Source: Fragilariopsis cylindrus CCMP1102
Taxonomy: Eukaryota > Bacillariophyta > Bacillariophyceae > Bacillariales > Bacillariaceae
Direction of reading: 5' to 3'
NCBI GenBank assembly: GCA_900095095.1
Contig: FMBT01000612.1
Location: 1 to 36,612, forward strand
Length of the DNA: 36,612 nt
Shown here: in pieces, positions 22,630-34,400 of the stretch
Numbering within the stretch: position 1 is the first letter of the stretch
How the letters are laid out: each line of letters opens with the position of its first letter
The notes under the pieces: model-generated
Database searches by the model: none
What the model was told of the DNA's origin: nothing
What the model saw: only the letters and a program-made list of their open reading frames with translations
Translations under genes and position numbers: made by a program

Positions 22630-25600
22630 ATGAATCAAGAAGAAGAAAAAGAAGGAACAGCTAATAATCCACTACCCACAACAGGAAGTGATAATAGCGA
22701 TAGTCCATCTTATTCTTACTTGTCGGCAGCCAGCCTATCGCCAATACCCGAAGCGTCGCTCGACAGCTCTACTCCTCCAAGAGAAGATCCAAGTCTACTG
22801 ACACCTTTGCGTCAAAGTACTACCTCTCCAAGGTCCGCGAAACCACTCAAGAGAAAGCAGCAATATCTATCGACGAGAGGAGAAGCAGAACCTGAAGCGA
22901 AACTAGATCATAACAACAGCGCTCTAAGCGGCTCTAGTTCCGGCGATTCAACAGATTCTGCTATACCCAGCTTGGATTCATATCTAGCAGGACATCAGAT
23001 CAAATCTATTGTCTCGAAAGAAACAACAAACGACCCAGAAGAGAGTATCGAAAGAAACGACGATAACGACAAAGGAACAAGTCCACCTGATCCTTCAGAT
23101 CCTCAAGACCCATCCGATCCTTCTAAGACTACAATGCCGTCCACTCGAACAACACCTACGGTAGCGACAACTGCTATAGTTCAAAAAGATCTAGAACATC
23201 TGTTAGTAGATATCATGGCACTTAAGCTCACGGATTATGTCTCGTTAGCACTTCACCGTCAAGGATGTCGTTCCTTTGAAGATTTCTGTGTATTAGATGA
23301 AATTGACACAGACACTCTTCAATACGATACGGTAGATGGTATTTCTAATACGATTAAAGCAGAGCCATGTAATTCAACAGACAGGAAGAAGATCAAGCGT
23401 GCTGTTGCCTACTGCGCATTTCGTGAAAGTGATGGATCCGATGTTGAGAGACGTAATCCAACAGCATGGGTTGCAGCTGATTACTCTACATGGTGTAGAA
23501 CTGGATATCCTGCCTGGCTTATCACACTCTCGAATGCAGCGTCAGTAACCTCATCTTCAGGAACGAGTGGTAGCTCAGCTGGTACTATCTTTTTACCTAA
23601 AAGCCAATTAGAAAAGGACCAAGATGCATTGCTTGTTAGCTGGAATAGAAGCCCAAGAGATATTGCTAAATATCCACATATCAAGGATGATGTAGGTTAC
23701 GGAGAATGGTTTATCAAGATGAAACGGCAATTGAAGGCTGATCGATTATGGCGGGTAGCAGCACCTAATTGGACAATTGCTAAGAATTGCAGTACAGGAT
23801 CCGATACAATTTTAGCCGAACTTCAGCTAAACTATTTCGAACAGATCCTAGCTGCAGTTCTTCAGAATCCCGAAGGTAAAGGTTTACTAACCACACATCC
23901 AGAAGATTCACTTTATGTATGGAAAAAGCATGAGGAACATCAGACGTCATCTGATTCTGCAATGCAAGGTACACATATCTTGATGAATAAGATAATGTCT
24001 TTAACGATTACTAAGTTCGATACAAGATACGAATTTCTCATTTCGTTCCAAGAATGTGCTGACAAGTATGACAAGATCGCAAGAAAGCCTCTCGACGAAG
24101 ATTTTAAGATTATGCTTCTTCAAAAAGCCACTAATCCTGATGTCGCTCTTTCCAATAGTTGGGTACAAAAGACAGAAGCAAAGAGAGCCAATGCGTTACC
24201 TGGTGCACCTACTGCTGTTTCATATACGGAATACCTAAAGTTCCTGATGCAACAATCAAAGGTACACGATTTGAACACTCCATTCAAACGGCCAACTCGC
24301 CATGCGCATCAAGCTGAATCATTTTACAATGATAATGACAACGGCGTTATCGACGGAGAAGACGATGGTACTAGTGATTTCATTGCAAATATGTCCATTT
24401 CTGGTGAAACTATGAGCAATGAACAAACGGTACTCGCCTTCGCCGCTTATCAACGCAACCGTCCGCCACCTCGTCCTCGAGATCCAGAAGCTGATATCGA
24501 CCAAGCAATATACAGCAAGTGTTCTAGGGAATTTCGCATTGCATGGAGCAAGGAGCCAACGGATATCAAGAAGCAGATTCTTAAACAGAATAACAACAAA
24601 TCTCCTAAGCAAGGTGCTAAGAAGAATAGTGAATTAGCTGTTTACATGGGTCAGTCTGAAGGCTACGAAACAGATACATCTGCATATTCAGAAGCTACGT
24701 ACGGATACGACGCTGATGACAATGACGATCAATCTGTTATTGAAGCTACCGAGCTAGTTGCAAATGCAGCAAGAAGACGCCCCAATGGAATCCTCAAGAA
24801 GAAAGATCTTCCAAAGAAGACCGATCTACCAATTGCTGATCCACGAAGAATGCTGTCCAATAGATCTACACCATTAATCGGAAAAGATGGAAATATCACT
24901 GGACATCTCACGTATACAGCCTCTATGGCAGTAATCCGTCACCGATTCGATCAAGTCGATTCTTCGCAAGCAGTTTCCATCGAAGATAACTATGTCATAT
25001 CCGTCAATGCAACCAAATTCTTTGATGAACCGCTTGCATTAATGGACGGAGGCGCTAATGGTGGAATCGCAGGCAGCGATATGAGAGTTATGTCATACAA
25101 CTCGGACGGACGACGTGTTAATATTGGCATTGCAGGTGATCATCAAATGACGGGCAAGAAACTCGGTACCTTTTGCGCTGTGATCGAAACTCGATTCGGA
25201 CGTGTTCTAGCAATATTCCATCAATATGCTCATGTACCCGAACAAAGACGATCAATTCATTCTAAATGCCAATTTCAAGCGCATCACAACCTAGTTGGTG
25301 ATACAGCGACAGCCTATGGCGGTCTTCAACGCATCGATACAGCAGATGGGTATCAACTACCTTTAACTATTCGAGCAGGATTACCATACATCCGTCAAAC
25401 GTATCCCACCGATGCTGATATGAACCTTCCACAAGTACAATTTACTTCACCTTCTCAATGGGATCCCAATCTTAATGATGATAACCGTACATCAGAAGAA
25501 ATGATACGAACATTTCCTCCTATTCCTAAAGAAGCCATCGATAACTTCTATGATGAATATGGAAGAACTAACTACGAATATTTACAAAAGCGTGTAAATA

Positions 25601-27510
25601 AAACCGTTGAGATTGAACCTGACGATGATGACAGTGTTGGTACTATGCCCGGTTTACAAGATCGAGCTCGAGAAGATTCCTCAAGTGATGATGATAGTGT
25701 TGTGGAACATATCCGACCATCTACCTCAATTGAATGGAATGTTCCAATCGATGACTCCAATGGGGAGAAAATTGAATGTCCTCGACTTAGGAAAAGTAAG
25801 CTCAAACGTCGTATTCGAATCAAAGAAAAACGACTCAAAGCTGCGTCCTCTAAGCAAGAACTGACTGACAAGAAAACATCTGCTTCTAAAGCTAATGATT
25901 TACCAATCCCAATTATTGATAACATGGGCAATAATAAGGAATCATCTACAATGGTAGACGGCATAAAATTCTTTCCGGCAGAACGTAATTCGACTTGCAC
26001 CGACATTATTGAGGACAATAATATCGAAGATTTGAACGATCAAATATTTTATGACTCCACTGAAGTACTTCATGATCCTAACATCTTTGTTGACACTGTA
26101 TCCGACACAGCGTATCTAGATGACATGTCGACGCCTCGACCTACGGAGCACGAGTACTGGGAAGACTTTCTATCAAACGAAGTCACTCAACGTCTTATTT
26201 ATCAAGGCATCATTGATTCCTGTGAACAATATGACATCAACGCTAACGATATAGCTTCTGTAATGACGCCTCTCAAGCCAAGATATTCGGTACCCACACC
26301 GATTGACTACGAATCCAAACGGAAATATTTTGCACATCTACCGGCAGATATTATTAGAAATACCTTTAAGAATACAACGCAAAATATGAAGCTGCCTCCA
26401 TCTACGAACCTGCACAAGATGTTTAAGTCACCTAATCCTTCTGCAAACCTCAAACGTCGAGACGAAGCTGATGCAACTGACATGATCTATTCAAATACAC
26501 CTGCTATAAATGGTGGTGAGAAATGTGCTCATATCTTCGTTGGTAAAAAGTCAAAACTGACTGATGCATACAAGGTTAAAAATGGTTCTTCTGAAGAGTT
26601 TCTAGAAAGCCTACAAGATCGAGTCCGTTATCGAGGATGTCCTACAGGATTAGAAGCAGATAATGCTCCTATGTACCGCGGTTGGAAAAACTCACGATAT
26701 CTCCGAGATATATGTATTTCCCAGTGGCAGTGTGAATCGAAATATCAGCATCAAAATTACGCTGAAAATCGATGGCAAACTGTCAAGCGGTACACTAACC
26801 GAGTCATGGATCGCAGCGGCTGCCCTCCTTACATTTGGTTTCTAGCATTATCGTATGTCATCTTCTGCCTCAATCATTGTGTTGATCCTATGCTCGGAGA
26901 TGGAACCAAAAGTCCTTTGCAAATCGCGACATTCCAAATGACCGATATTAGTCCTCTGCTGTACTTTTATTTTTGGGAACCTGTTTATTTTCTTCTCGAT
27001 GAAAAGGAACGAAAGTTTCCAGGAAAATCAAAAGAATGCAGAGGCCATTGGGTAGGAGTATCAGAACACATTGGAAACAAGATGACCTACAAAATCATTA
27101 CAGATGATACTGGAGAAGAAATTTGCCGATCTGCCATACGTACTGCACGGGACACTACGATGAAGAATCTACGCGAAGATCCAATCACGATTGATGATAA
27201 CCTACTCAACGTAGAAGATATCATTTCTCCAGCAGAAGAAATTGCAAATATCAAGTTAAAAGAAGTAACCTCGGGAAATACTTTTAACAATTTTGATACT
27301 ACAGCAATATTAAAGAACATCGGACGACCAACTACAAGAGGAACTGAAAGTAAAAGCAAAACTAAAGCTCATCAACTACAAGAAGAAGCGGATGACTACT
27401 TTTTTGATTCAAATGAACAGCAAACTGGTCATTTTAACACAGCACCTCCTGTTGTCCCGTTAAATCGTCGCTGCCCAAACGTTCATCTACTACCAAGTCG
27501 AAACATGTAA
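22630..27510 (+). CDS. retrotransposon gag-protease-integrase polyprotein
   Basis: One open frame of 1626 residues from ATG 22630. The N-terminal 180 residues are disordered and Ser/Pro/Asp rich. A gag-like helical region follows (about 190-560), without a visible CCHC zinc knuckle. A retroviral-type aspartic protease centres on ALMDGGANGG (about residue 805, DGGA in place of the usual D-S/T-G). The integrase region is toward the C-terminus: GLEADNAPMYRGW gives a catalytic-type Asp, and HQNYAENRWQTVKR the Glu. A downstream segment (SPLLYFYFWEPVYFLL, GHWVGVSEHIG) resembles the copia integrase C-terminal part. The stop at 27508 comes before the reverse transcriptase, where a frameshift continues a related sequence. 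Codon use is plain and no damage is seen within this frame. Confidence 0.9.
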   Translation: MNQEEEKEGTANNPLPTTGSDNSDSPSYSYLSAASLSPIPEASLDSSTPPREDPSLLTPLRQSTTSPRSAKPLKRKQQYLSTRGEAEPEAKLDHNNSALSGSSSGDSTDSAIPSLDSYLAGHQIKSIVSKETTNDPEESIERNDDNDKGTSPPDPSDPQDPSDPSKTTMPSTRTTPTVATTAIVQKDLEHLLVDIMALKLTDYVSLALHRQGCRSFEDFCVLDEIDTDTLQYDTVDGISNTIKAEPCNSTDRKKIKRAVAYCAFRESDGSDVERRNPTAWVAADYSTWCRTGYPAWLITLSNAASVTSSSGTSGSSAGTIFLPKSQLEKDQDALLVSWNRSPRDIAKYPHIKDDVGYGEWFIKMKRQLKADRLWRVAAPNWTIAKNCSTGSDTILAELQLNYFEQILAAVLQNPEGKGLLTTHPEDSLYVWKKHEEHQTSSDSAMQGTHILMNKIMSLTITKFDTRYEFLISFQECADKYDKIARKPLDEDFKIMLLQKATNPDVALSNSWVQKTEAKRANALPGAPTAVSYTEYLKFLMQQSKVHDLNTPFKRPTRHAHQAESFYNDNDNGVIDGEDDGTSDFIANMSISGETMSNEQTVLAFAAYQRNRPPPRPRDPEADIDQAIYSKCSREFRIAWSKEPTDIKKQILKQNNNKSPKQGAKKNSELAVYMGQSEGYETDTSAYSEATYGYDADDNDDQSVIEATELVANAARRRPNGILKKKDLPKKTDLPIADPRRMLSNRSTPLIGKDGNITGHLTYTASMAVIRHRFDQVDSSQAVSIEDNYVISVNATKFFDEPLALMDGGANGGIAGSDMRVMSYNSDGRRVNIGIAGDHQMTGKKLGTFCAVIETRFGRVLAIFHQYAHVPEQRRSIHSKCQFQAHHNLVGDTATAYGGLQRIDTADGYQLPLTIRAGLPYIRQTYPTDADMNLPQVQFTSPSQWDPNLNDDNRTSEEMIRTFPPIPKEAIDNFYDEYGRTNYEYLQKRVNKTVEIEPDDDDSVGTMPGLQDRAREDSSSDDDSVVEHIRPSTSIEWNVPIDDSNGEKIECPRLRKSKLKRRIRIKEKRLKAASSKQELTDKKTSASKANDLPIPIIDNMGNNKESSTMVDGIKFFPAERNSTCTDIIEDNNIEDLNDQIFYDSTEVLHDPNIFVDTVSDTAYLDDMSTPRPTEHEYWEDFLSNEVTQRLIYQGIIDSCEQYDINANDIASVMTPLKPRYSVPTPIDYESKRKYFAHLPADIIRNTFKNTTQNMKLPPSTNLHKMFKSPNPSANLKRRDEADATDMIYSNTPAINGGEKCAHIFVGKKSKLTDAYKVKNGSSEEFLESLQDRVRYRGCPTGLEADNAPMYRGWKNSRYLRDICISQWQCESKYQHQNYAENRWQTVKRYTNRVMDRSGCPPYIWFLALSYVIFCLNHCVDPMLGDGTKSPLQIATFQMTDISPLLYFYFWEPVYFLLDEKERKFPGKSKECRGHWVGVSEHIGNKMTYKIITDDTGEEICRSAIRTARDTTMKNLREDPITIDDNLLNVEDIISPAEEIANIKLKEVTSGNTFNNFDTTAILKNIGRPTTRGTESKSKTKAHQLQEEADDYFFDSNEQQTGHFNTAPPVVPLNRRCPNVHLLPSRNM

Positions 27511-30214
27511 AACCTAAGAAATTACGCGACTTACATCCAAAAGATCCAGTAGAGAAAAGGAACACGTAGTAGTAAACGTTTGCGAGATATGAACATTCAT
27601 GCAATGAATGCACTCATGACAAACGAAGTACAACCTGAACAAGACCTTCCGTTATCAACTAGTCGCAACAAGAACATGTTACGGATATCAACCATCCCAC
27701 CAACCCACGGCCATCGCCTCTAACCCGTCAACAGGTTCTGAAAAATCGTGATACGCATATCACCGAACAAGAAGATCAATTTGTCTATCTACGAGAAAAT
27801 GGGGAGAATGAAAATCCTATATGGCAAGAATTTGAGTTTCCTCTCGAAGACGAAAATGGTAACGCGGTAATCGGAGAAGATGGCAAACCGATGGTAATAA
27901 TAGCACCTCCACCAAGTGACCTAGTAGGAAGAGTATTTCTAACCAAACCAGACGAGAGAGGTGAAGTTAATCGAGCACGAGTTGTAGAACTTATCAAGAA
28001 CTTCGACGGCGAAGTAGAGAAGAATCAAGATCTAATCAGGTTCAAGCTTAACTATGATCACAGTTCCCAAGAAGATATCATGTCTTACAACGAGATCCTA
28101 GATTACATCGAAAGAGAGAAAACAATGAAGACGGACATCATTGGAAGTTTCGTACTATATTAGGACACGTGCATACTCCTGTGGGACACAAGGAAAGAAT
28201 GGGGAGTGACTATAATGTCAGACGGCTTGGGAAACTGGAGCAGTTTCGGTTGAACCATTGGACTTCCTTGCTAAGGATATCCCAGTTGATCTTGCTATAT
28301 ATGCCAAGAAACCGACCTACTTGAGTTAGAGGGATGGAAACGCTTTAAAAAGAATTGCTAACCGAGATCAGCATATTCGACGACTTGTGAAACAAGCCAA
28401 GCTACGTTCCTTCCGTGTTACTCCGAAGTACAAGTATGGATTCTCTATACCACGCAATTACAAGGAAGCCCTTGAATTTGACGAAAGGAACGGAAACCAT
28501 AAATGGCAAGAAGCAAATGTACTGGAACATGCGCAACTAACCGACTATGCAGTATTCAAGAATAAGGGGTAAATTCAACGAAGCAAAGATACCAGAAGGA
28601 TATCGAAAGATTCAGGTTCATACTATCTTTGATGTGAAACACGATGGCAGACACAAGGCTCGAGTTGTAGCTAATGGTAATCTAACGGATGTACCTCTTG
28701 AATCTGTTTACTCAGGTGTTGTTTCATTACGTGGCTTACGTACATGCATATTCTTAGGAGAGCTGAACAACATGACTCCATGGGCTACTGATATTGGAAA
28801 TGCTTATCTTGAAGCAAAGACCACAGAAAAGGTATGTATCAAAGCAGGGCCAGAATTTGGGGAGCTACAAGGAAACCTTCTTATCATCGATAAGGCTCTT
28901 TACGGACTACGACTTAGCGGAAAAGCTTTCAACATTTTGCTATCTGACTGTCTACGAGACCTAGGATTCTTTCCATCTAAAGCCGAGTCAAGTATTTTCA
29001 TGAAAAATGTCCCACAAGAGATGTGTACGAATATGTGGCCACATATGTCGATGACCTATGCATTATTATGGAGAACCCGTTAGAGTTCCTCGAGCAGCTG
29101 TCGTCAGCACCGTACAACTTCAAACTGAAAGGTTCAGGAGAAGTTAACTTCCACTTAGGATGTGGATTTGAAAGAGACTCTGATGGAGTTCTATGTATGA
29201 ACCCAGGTCGGTACGTCGATAAGATGGAAGATGCCTACAAGCAAGTCTTCAAGGAATTGCCTAAACAGAAGTACAGATCGCCGTTAGTAAAAGGAGACCA
29301 TCCAGAGCTTGATACAACCGCATTCCTTGACCAAGACGGAATTGAGATATATCAATCATTAATAGGAGCTATGCAATGGGCAATCTCTATAGGACGATGG
29401 GATATTCAATCGGCAGTAATGACCTTATCAAGTTTCAGGGCTCAACCAAGAAAAGGACATCTTGAAAGAATCAAACGTATCTACGGATTCTTATGCAAGT
29501 TCAGGCATTTCAAACTACGCTTTCGAGTTGATGAACCAGATTATTCCGGTACTCCACCAATGCCACCTTACGATTGGAGCCATTCCGTATATGGAAACCC
29601 AACTGAAGACATCCCTAAAGATGCACCGCCTCCACTGGGAAAACGAATCGTTTTGACCCATTACTTCGATGCAAATCTAATGCATGACGTACTCTCCGGA
29701 AAGGCAGTTACAGGCGTAGTTCATTTCTACAACAAGACTCCAGTCGATTGGTATTCCAAGAAACAATCTACTACAGAGACTGCAACATACGGATCTGAAT
29801 TCCTAGCATGTCGAACTTGTTTCGAACAGATCATTGATCACCGACAGTATCTACGATACCTTGGAGTACCAGTGGGTGGGAGACTACGCATGGGGAGACA
29901 ATGATGCTATGATTAATAGTGCAACCATACCTGACGCAAAGTTACATAAACGACATAACATTCTGTCATTTCACTTTGTTAGAAGCTTAATTGCAAGTGG
30001 TTTCATTAATCTGCAACATATCAAATCGGAAAGTAATATCGCGGATATACTTACGAAACATTGGGGTTACCAAAGTACTTACGAGTTGATCCGTCCAATC
30101 TTTCATTTTGGAGGTAACACGGCCGCGCTGTATTTTGATGATACATTAGAAGTCGATCGCTACATTACTCAATCAGAGTTAGATGAAATCGTTACGATCA
30201 ATGGGGAGTGTTAA
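27511..30214 (+). pseudogene. retrotransposon reverse transcriptase/RNase H region, frameshifted
   Basis: Continuation of pol, split over several frames. 27511-28385 is a degraded spacer with pieces that look like a chromodomain-like fold (28140-28330). 28387-28572 is the start of the reverse transcriptase. 28547-29083 carries the palm, with KARVVANGNLT and ATDIGNAYLEAKT. 29023-29904 carries the catalytic YVDD at 29044-29055 and the beginning of RNase H (TETATYGSEFLACR). 29834-30214 carries the end of RNase H (GDNDAMINSA, HIKSESNIADILTKHW). At least four frame changes or stops separate these pieces. The final TAA (30212-30214) overlaps the first bases of the 3' LTR. The region is non-functional as it stands, unless the sequence contains errors. 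Confidence 0.88.
30199..30208 (+). other. polypurine tract before 3' LTR
   Basis: CAATGGGGAG lies immediately before the TG of the 3' LTR, the position where plus-strand DNA synthesis is primed. The purine run is short (GGGGAG), so it is a positional call. Confidence 0.6.
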
Positions 30215-31021
30215 ATTATACATAGTACTCAAGCGTAGGAGTCATATGTCGTACATAAGCCCCGCGGAGTAGAAATACGAGCGCGATGAGATTAGTGAGT
30301 GAGAATGCACGTGTATGCATTATTGAGATAAAAGAGAACCGAAAGTTAGCTAAAAGCCAAACATCGTTTTGGAGTTGAAGTGACCTTGTCGAAGCAGTTG
30401 TCGAAGCAATTGGAACCGAGCGCAAATAAGAGAAGTGCTTAGGTATATTTATACAAATCGGAACACGATTAGGAAGAGTGTCCGAATACATAGAACACGA
30501 TTATGAAGAGTGTTATACATATGGAAGTCGAACAGATGTCGATGTCCACCTTTGAACCGCTAATGCGATATATATGCATTGAGGCGAAGTGAGTTAGGAA
30601 CAGAAAGTTGTATGCAGGGTTACTGGAAACCGCAATACTAAAATACGAAGAAAAGAGCAGAATTACCTCGATTACGAGAAATGAACAATTACTGTCTTTT
30701 ATTGTTGAGAAATTGTAATAACCATAGACTAATTAAACAAGTGTGTTAATAACAACTTTTGCGTTTGAACATATCGTTGTCTGGAAAGATAATAGAAATA
30801 TCTACATTTACAGAGTGAACATTGTTCGGAAGGACTTTCAGCATTCTAAAAGGGAGAGTATCCTGGTAGAACATCGCAACCAGTCTATAAGAATCGAGAG
30901 TATCTTTTCTTACCGTCATAACAGAATCTTACAAGACCGAAGAGTAAGATTGTCTGAATATCAAATCCTATTTGATACTGAACCCGTTTCAACAATCATC
31001 GATTGTTTGTGAAACTTATCA
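30209..31021 (+). repeat. 3' LTR
   Basis: Nearly identical partner of the 5' LTR (TGTTAAATTA ... ACTTATCA). Followed by CTATTATTACCC, which shows no match to the five bases preceding the 5' LTR. Confidence 0.95.
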
Positions 31022-32227
31022 CTATTATTACCCAATTATGATAGAACCCCTTCTATTTTATACTCTAAGGAAGAGTAGGAAGAGAACAACAAATACAAGA
31101 TGCATTATTATTTTAGCTGTATTTTGGTGATAGGACTTACTGGATGCATACAATAATTCTCTTACTTGCACCTCCCTCCAGTTACCAACCAAAACTCAAA
31201 TGCTTTCTCTGTAGTTGTATGCGATGAAAAAATTCGCAAACAAACCATCTATTTTGATCCCTGTTTTTTCCCTGCTTCCTTTTGTGTGTTTAGAACTTTA
31301 TTAAATAATCAACTCCTCTTTTTTAATGGTTGTACTGTACAGAGAAATGGATTTTTACCATTCATGGTCGTCGTATTCTCAACCCACGATTGACTTTTTC
31401 TTTTACTTTTCCTCCATGCAACGAAATTTGTCTACGAGAATAGAGCTGGAAGAAATTTAATACGATAAAAGTTAGGACACGGAGAATGAATGATTGGAGA
31501 TTGAACGCTTTTTTTTCTCTCTCACTGCATATGAATGCACGTACTTTTCTCTTATGAATTCGTGTGAACAGCTTTCGTTGCACGGAGGAGTAGCAGTGAG
31601 TGTCAAGATCTCAAAATCTTGTTTTTTACAGAACAAAACATCACATCATGAATTATGACGACGACGAAGAAAAAAAAAGTAAAATAATGCATTCTAGTTT
31701 TCATTCTTATTTTACTGTATCACATAAATTATCATACACTGCACTACTGTCAGTATATCTGTATTGACATACGACATACAATAACTGTAAAAACAAATAG
31801 CAATTCATACATACTATAGTACAGAGCAGTGAGTGGTTGTGTCATTCATTTTAGTCCTGTGGTCCTGTTGTTCTACCGGTAAAGAAGAAAAAGGAAAGAA
31901 GAAGAAATAAAACAGCAGGCAGGATCGACAGAGAGGCAACAACAACAACCAAAAAATACGGTAGCATTATTGTTCCATGTCAATAATTACTTATTATTGT
32001 CGTCGACGTCATCATCAGTTGTTACAATTACAATTACTTGTATTGTATTTCGTTATTACGAATGTTATATTGTATCAATAACTGCATTCAACTTTAACTT
32101 GAACGATAGTCAAAATAACAGTAGTAACAATAACAATAACCAGAGAGGTAATAACAACAGCAATAACAACATCAATAGCAATAGCAACAGCAATAGTAAT
32201 CGCAATAACAATAGCAATAGCAACAAT
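31022..32227. other. intergenic after retroelement and poly-Asn 5' region of PCMT
   Basis: 31022-31969 has no supported gene and is AT rich. From 31970 an ATG opens a frame that runs into the isoaspartyl methyltransferase through a long Asn/Ser repeat (CAATAGCAA-type units, about 32100-32227). This may be an N-terminal extension of that protein or a transcribed 5' UTR repeat; the conserved protein itself begins at the ATG at 32228. Confidence 0.5.
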
Positions 32228-33304
32228 ATGAAATTTGCATGGAAGAGTCGTGGAAGAAATCAACATGATTTAATTCAACAATTACGTAAGTCAGGTATAA
32301 TCCGTACCGATATTGTACAACAAATTATGGAACAAGTGGATCGTAAGAACTATTGTTATTATCCAACAATAGATAGTGATAGTGATGCAGATGAAGATAT
32401 AGACGAAGACTCTTCTTCTGTTATTTCTGAATTATGTTATTCCGATCGTGCATTATCCTTAATAAAAGGACAAACAATCAGTGCTCCACATATGCATGCC
32501 TATGTCTTAGAAGAAGTATTCCCATCATTAATAGAACAATATTATAATATTGTGAATAGAAGAAGTACTACTAGTAGTAAGAACGACGACGACGACAATG
32601 ACGACAATGACGACAATGACCAATGACGACAATGACAATAACAATAAACAATAGGAACGAAAGAATGAAGATTTTAGATGTCGGTTGTGGTTCTGGATAT
32701 CTTACGGCATGCTTTGGACGATTCATAGAATCACTTTCAACAACAACAACAACAACAACAACTGATACTACTACTACAGATAGTAGTAATGATCCAACAT
32801 CATCAATGATGGCGGTTGATAATAATAATAATAATAATAATAGTCGTCCTACAATAATTGGAAAAGTATTTGGTATTGATATTCATCAAAGAGTTAGTGG
32901 ATATGACAAGACAAAATTTGAATCGTCAAGATAGTGACCTCCTATTAGCAGAAGGAAGTAGTAGTACAAGTAAAGTAGTAGTATTATAAACTTATCCTGG
33001 GGGAATGGTTGGAAAGGACTACAAGAAGAAGCACCCTTTGATTGTATCCATGTGGGTGCGGCAGCAGAATCATTCCCATATGAATTAATGAATCAATTAA
33101 AAGTGAATGGTCTTATGATTTTACCGGTTGGTAGTCAAGAATCATTACAGCCACAATTATTATACAAAATTCATCGTATTGCAATAATAAGTTATTGATG
33201 ACCAAACTATATTATGAAGATGATTTTGAAATACTACATTATTAGGTGTACGGTACGTACCATTAATTCATGATGATAATGATGACGACGATATAAATAG
33301 ATAG
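32228..33304 (+). pseudogene. protein-L-isoaspartate O-methyltransferase, multiply frameshifted
   Basis: PCMT uses AdoMet to methylate isoaspartyl residues in damaged proteins. The family pattern can be followed from end to end but in changing frames. Seen in order: MKFAWKSRGRNQHDLIQQL, the GQTISAPHMHAYVLEEVFP signature (about 32471-32527), the AdoMet motif MKILDVGCGSGYLTACFGRF (about 32665-32724), GKVFGIDIHQ, the acidic/IHVGAAAESFP block (about 33035-33085), LMILPVGSQE, and a C-terminal VRYVPLIHDD. Frame changes occur near 32618 (in a GACAAT repeat), 32888, 32986, 33182 and 33243. Conserved residues continue on both sides of each break, so the breaks are recent or are sequence errors. Thr- and Asn-rich microsatellite inserts interrupt the fold between motif I and GKVFGID. 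If ATG 31970 is used, a poly-Asn extension precedes it. Read literally it is a pseudogene. Confidence 0.82.
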
Positions 33305-34400
33305 GGTAATAATATAGTAATGAAGTTCATTCCATTCAATTCCTTATCAGGAAAATAAATAAAAAAGAACACTAGAGAAAAATAAATAAAACAACTAAGT
33401 TACAACAGATCAATTGAAAATTTAAGTTGAATACTACAGTTAATTGACAACAAACGTTTGTTCTATGTCATGGTTCTATCTGTCTATTGTCTTCTTGGGC
33501 TGTAGATATAGACACAGGAACACGAATGATGATTAGTAACATCGTATGACAATGAAGACCCATATCGATAACGATAATAACGGACGCTTGTCGTCAATAA
33601 TAAGGAAGAATTTTAGAAAAAATTGCAGAACTATTACCACCCATTTGTGGTTATAGTCCTAGTAGTAATACTACTTTGTTGCAGTCATAACCAATAAAAA
33701 TGACATCTACAGTATCAATCATCATGAGTGTTAAACAACTCACTCAATACTACTGTTTACCATTACTTCATCACTTTAGAAATGAACGAAGAGACATGAA
33801 ACTACCACATACCATACCGCTTGAGCTATCGATAACGACGACTACTATTTATTATCCTAGAAACCATTATATGTGGGAGCATAGGCTAGAAAAATAGGTA
33901 GATGAATAATTTACTTAAGCATGCATACCTCTCTCTCTCTCTCTCTCTCTTGTAACAACAATACTAGTACCCCCGTGATCAGGCCAGACTTCCTCCTACA
34001 GTATCCTTTCTGCTCGATGAAATTGCAAAAACTCAAACGACATTGATTGGTTGGAAGAGTTATTTCAAGATCTATGTGGCGCGTTATTAAATAACGACGC
34101 GAAATTTCGCAGAAGGCATGATAGTGGTTGACCAATCAAAATCGATTTAGAAGAATCGCGAAATACGACAGATGACATACATTCACAACTTCACAAAGTA
34201 AAGATTGCATTTTCGATTTCAGATTTCAAAAATCTGCATTTTCGATTTATGTCTTTGTTAATGCGGCTATTGCAAGTACAGCACACAAGCATACTGAGCA
34301 CAAATTTACTCCTATTTTAAGCGGGATAGACGATAACTACAAACAACCCCACAACTTTGAACAACCTTGACGACGAAACAAAATAACAACAGAACACGCT
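33305..34400. other. intergenic region between PCMT and Mpv17-like gene
   Basis: No supported gene. Small ORFs at 33700-33897 (+) and 33911-34135 (-) show no domain. A CT microsatellite lies at 33929-33950. The last few hundred bases should contain the promoter of the Mpv17-like gene. Confidence 0.5.
33929..33950. repeat. CT dinucleotide microsatellite
   Basis: Uninterrupted CT run of eleven units in the intergenic region, unrelated to any coding exon that I can support. Confidence 0.9.

Larger units (their letters stand above)
21620..31021 (+). mobile_element. Ty1/copia-type LTR retrotransposon (diatom copia-like), 9.4 kb
   Basis: A complete-length element is bounded by two 813-bp direct repeats that begin TGTTAAATTA and end ACTTATCA (TG...CA). 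The order of domains, gag, protease, integrase, then reverse transcriptase and RNase H, is the copia order. The first ORF is open for 1626 codons. The reverse transcriptase part is broken. The LTRs differ at only a few bases and two small indels, so the insertion is recent, but the five bases flanking the LTRs (GCTGT and CTATT) do not match. The style of the integrase and RNase H resembles copia-like elements of diatoms. That sub-clade call is from general resemblance and needs a phylogeny. Confidence 0.93.

Noticed and set aside
29023-29083. Programmed ribosomal frameshift in the retroelement
   Set aside because: The overlap between frames has no clear slippery site I can identify, and several other unrelated breaks lie in the same region, so decay or error is simpler.
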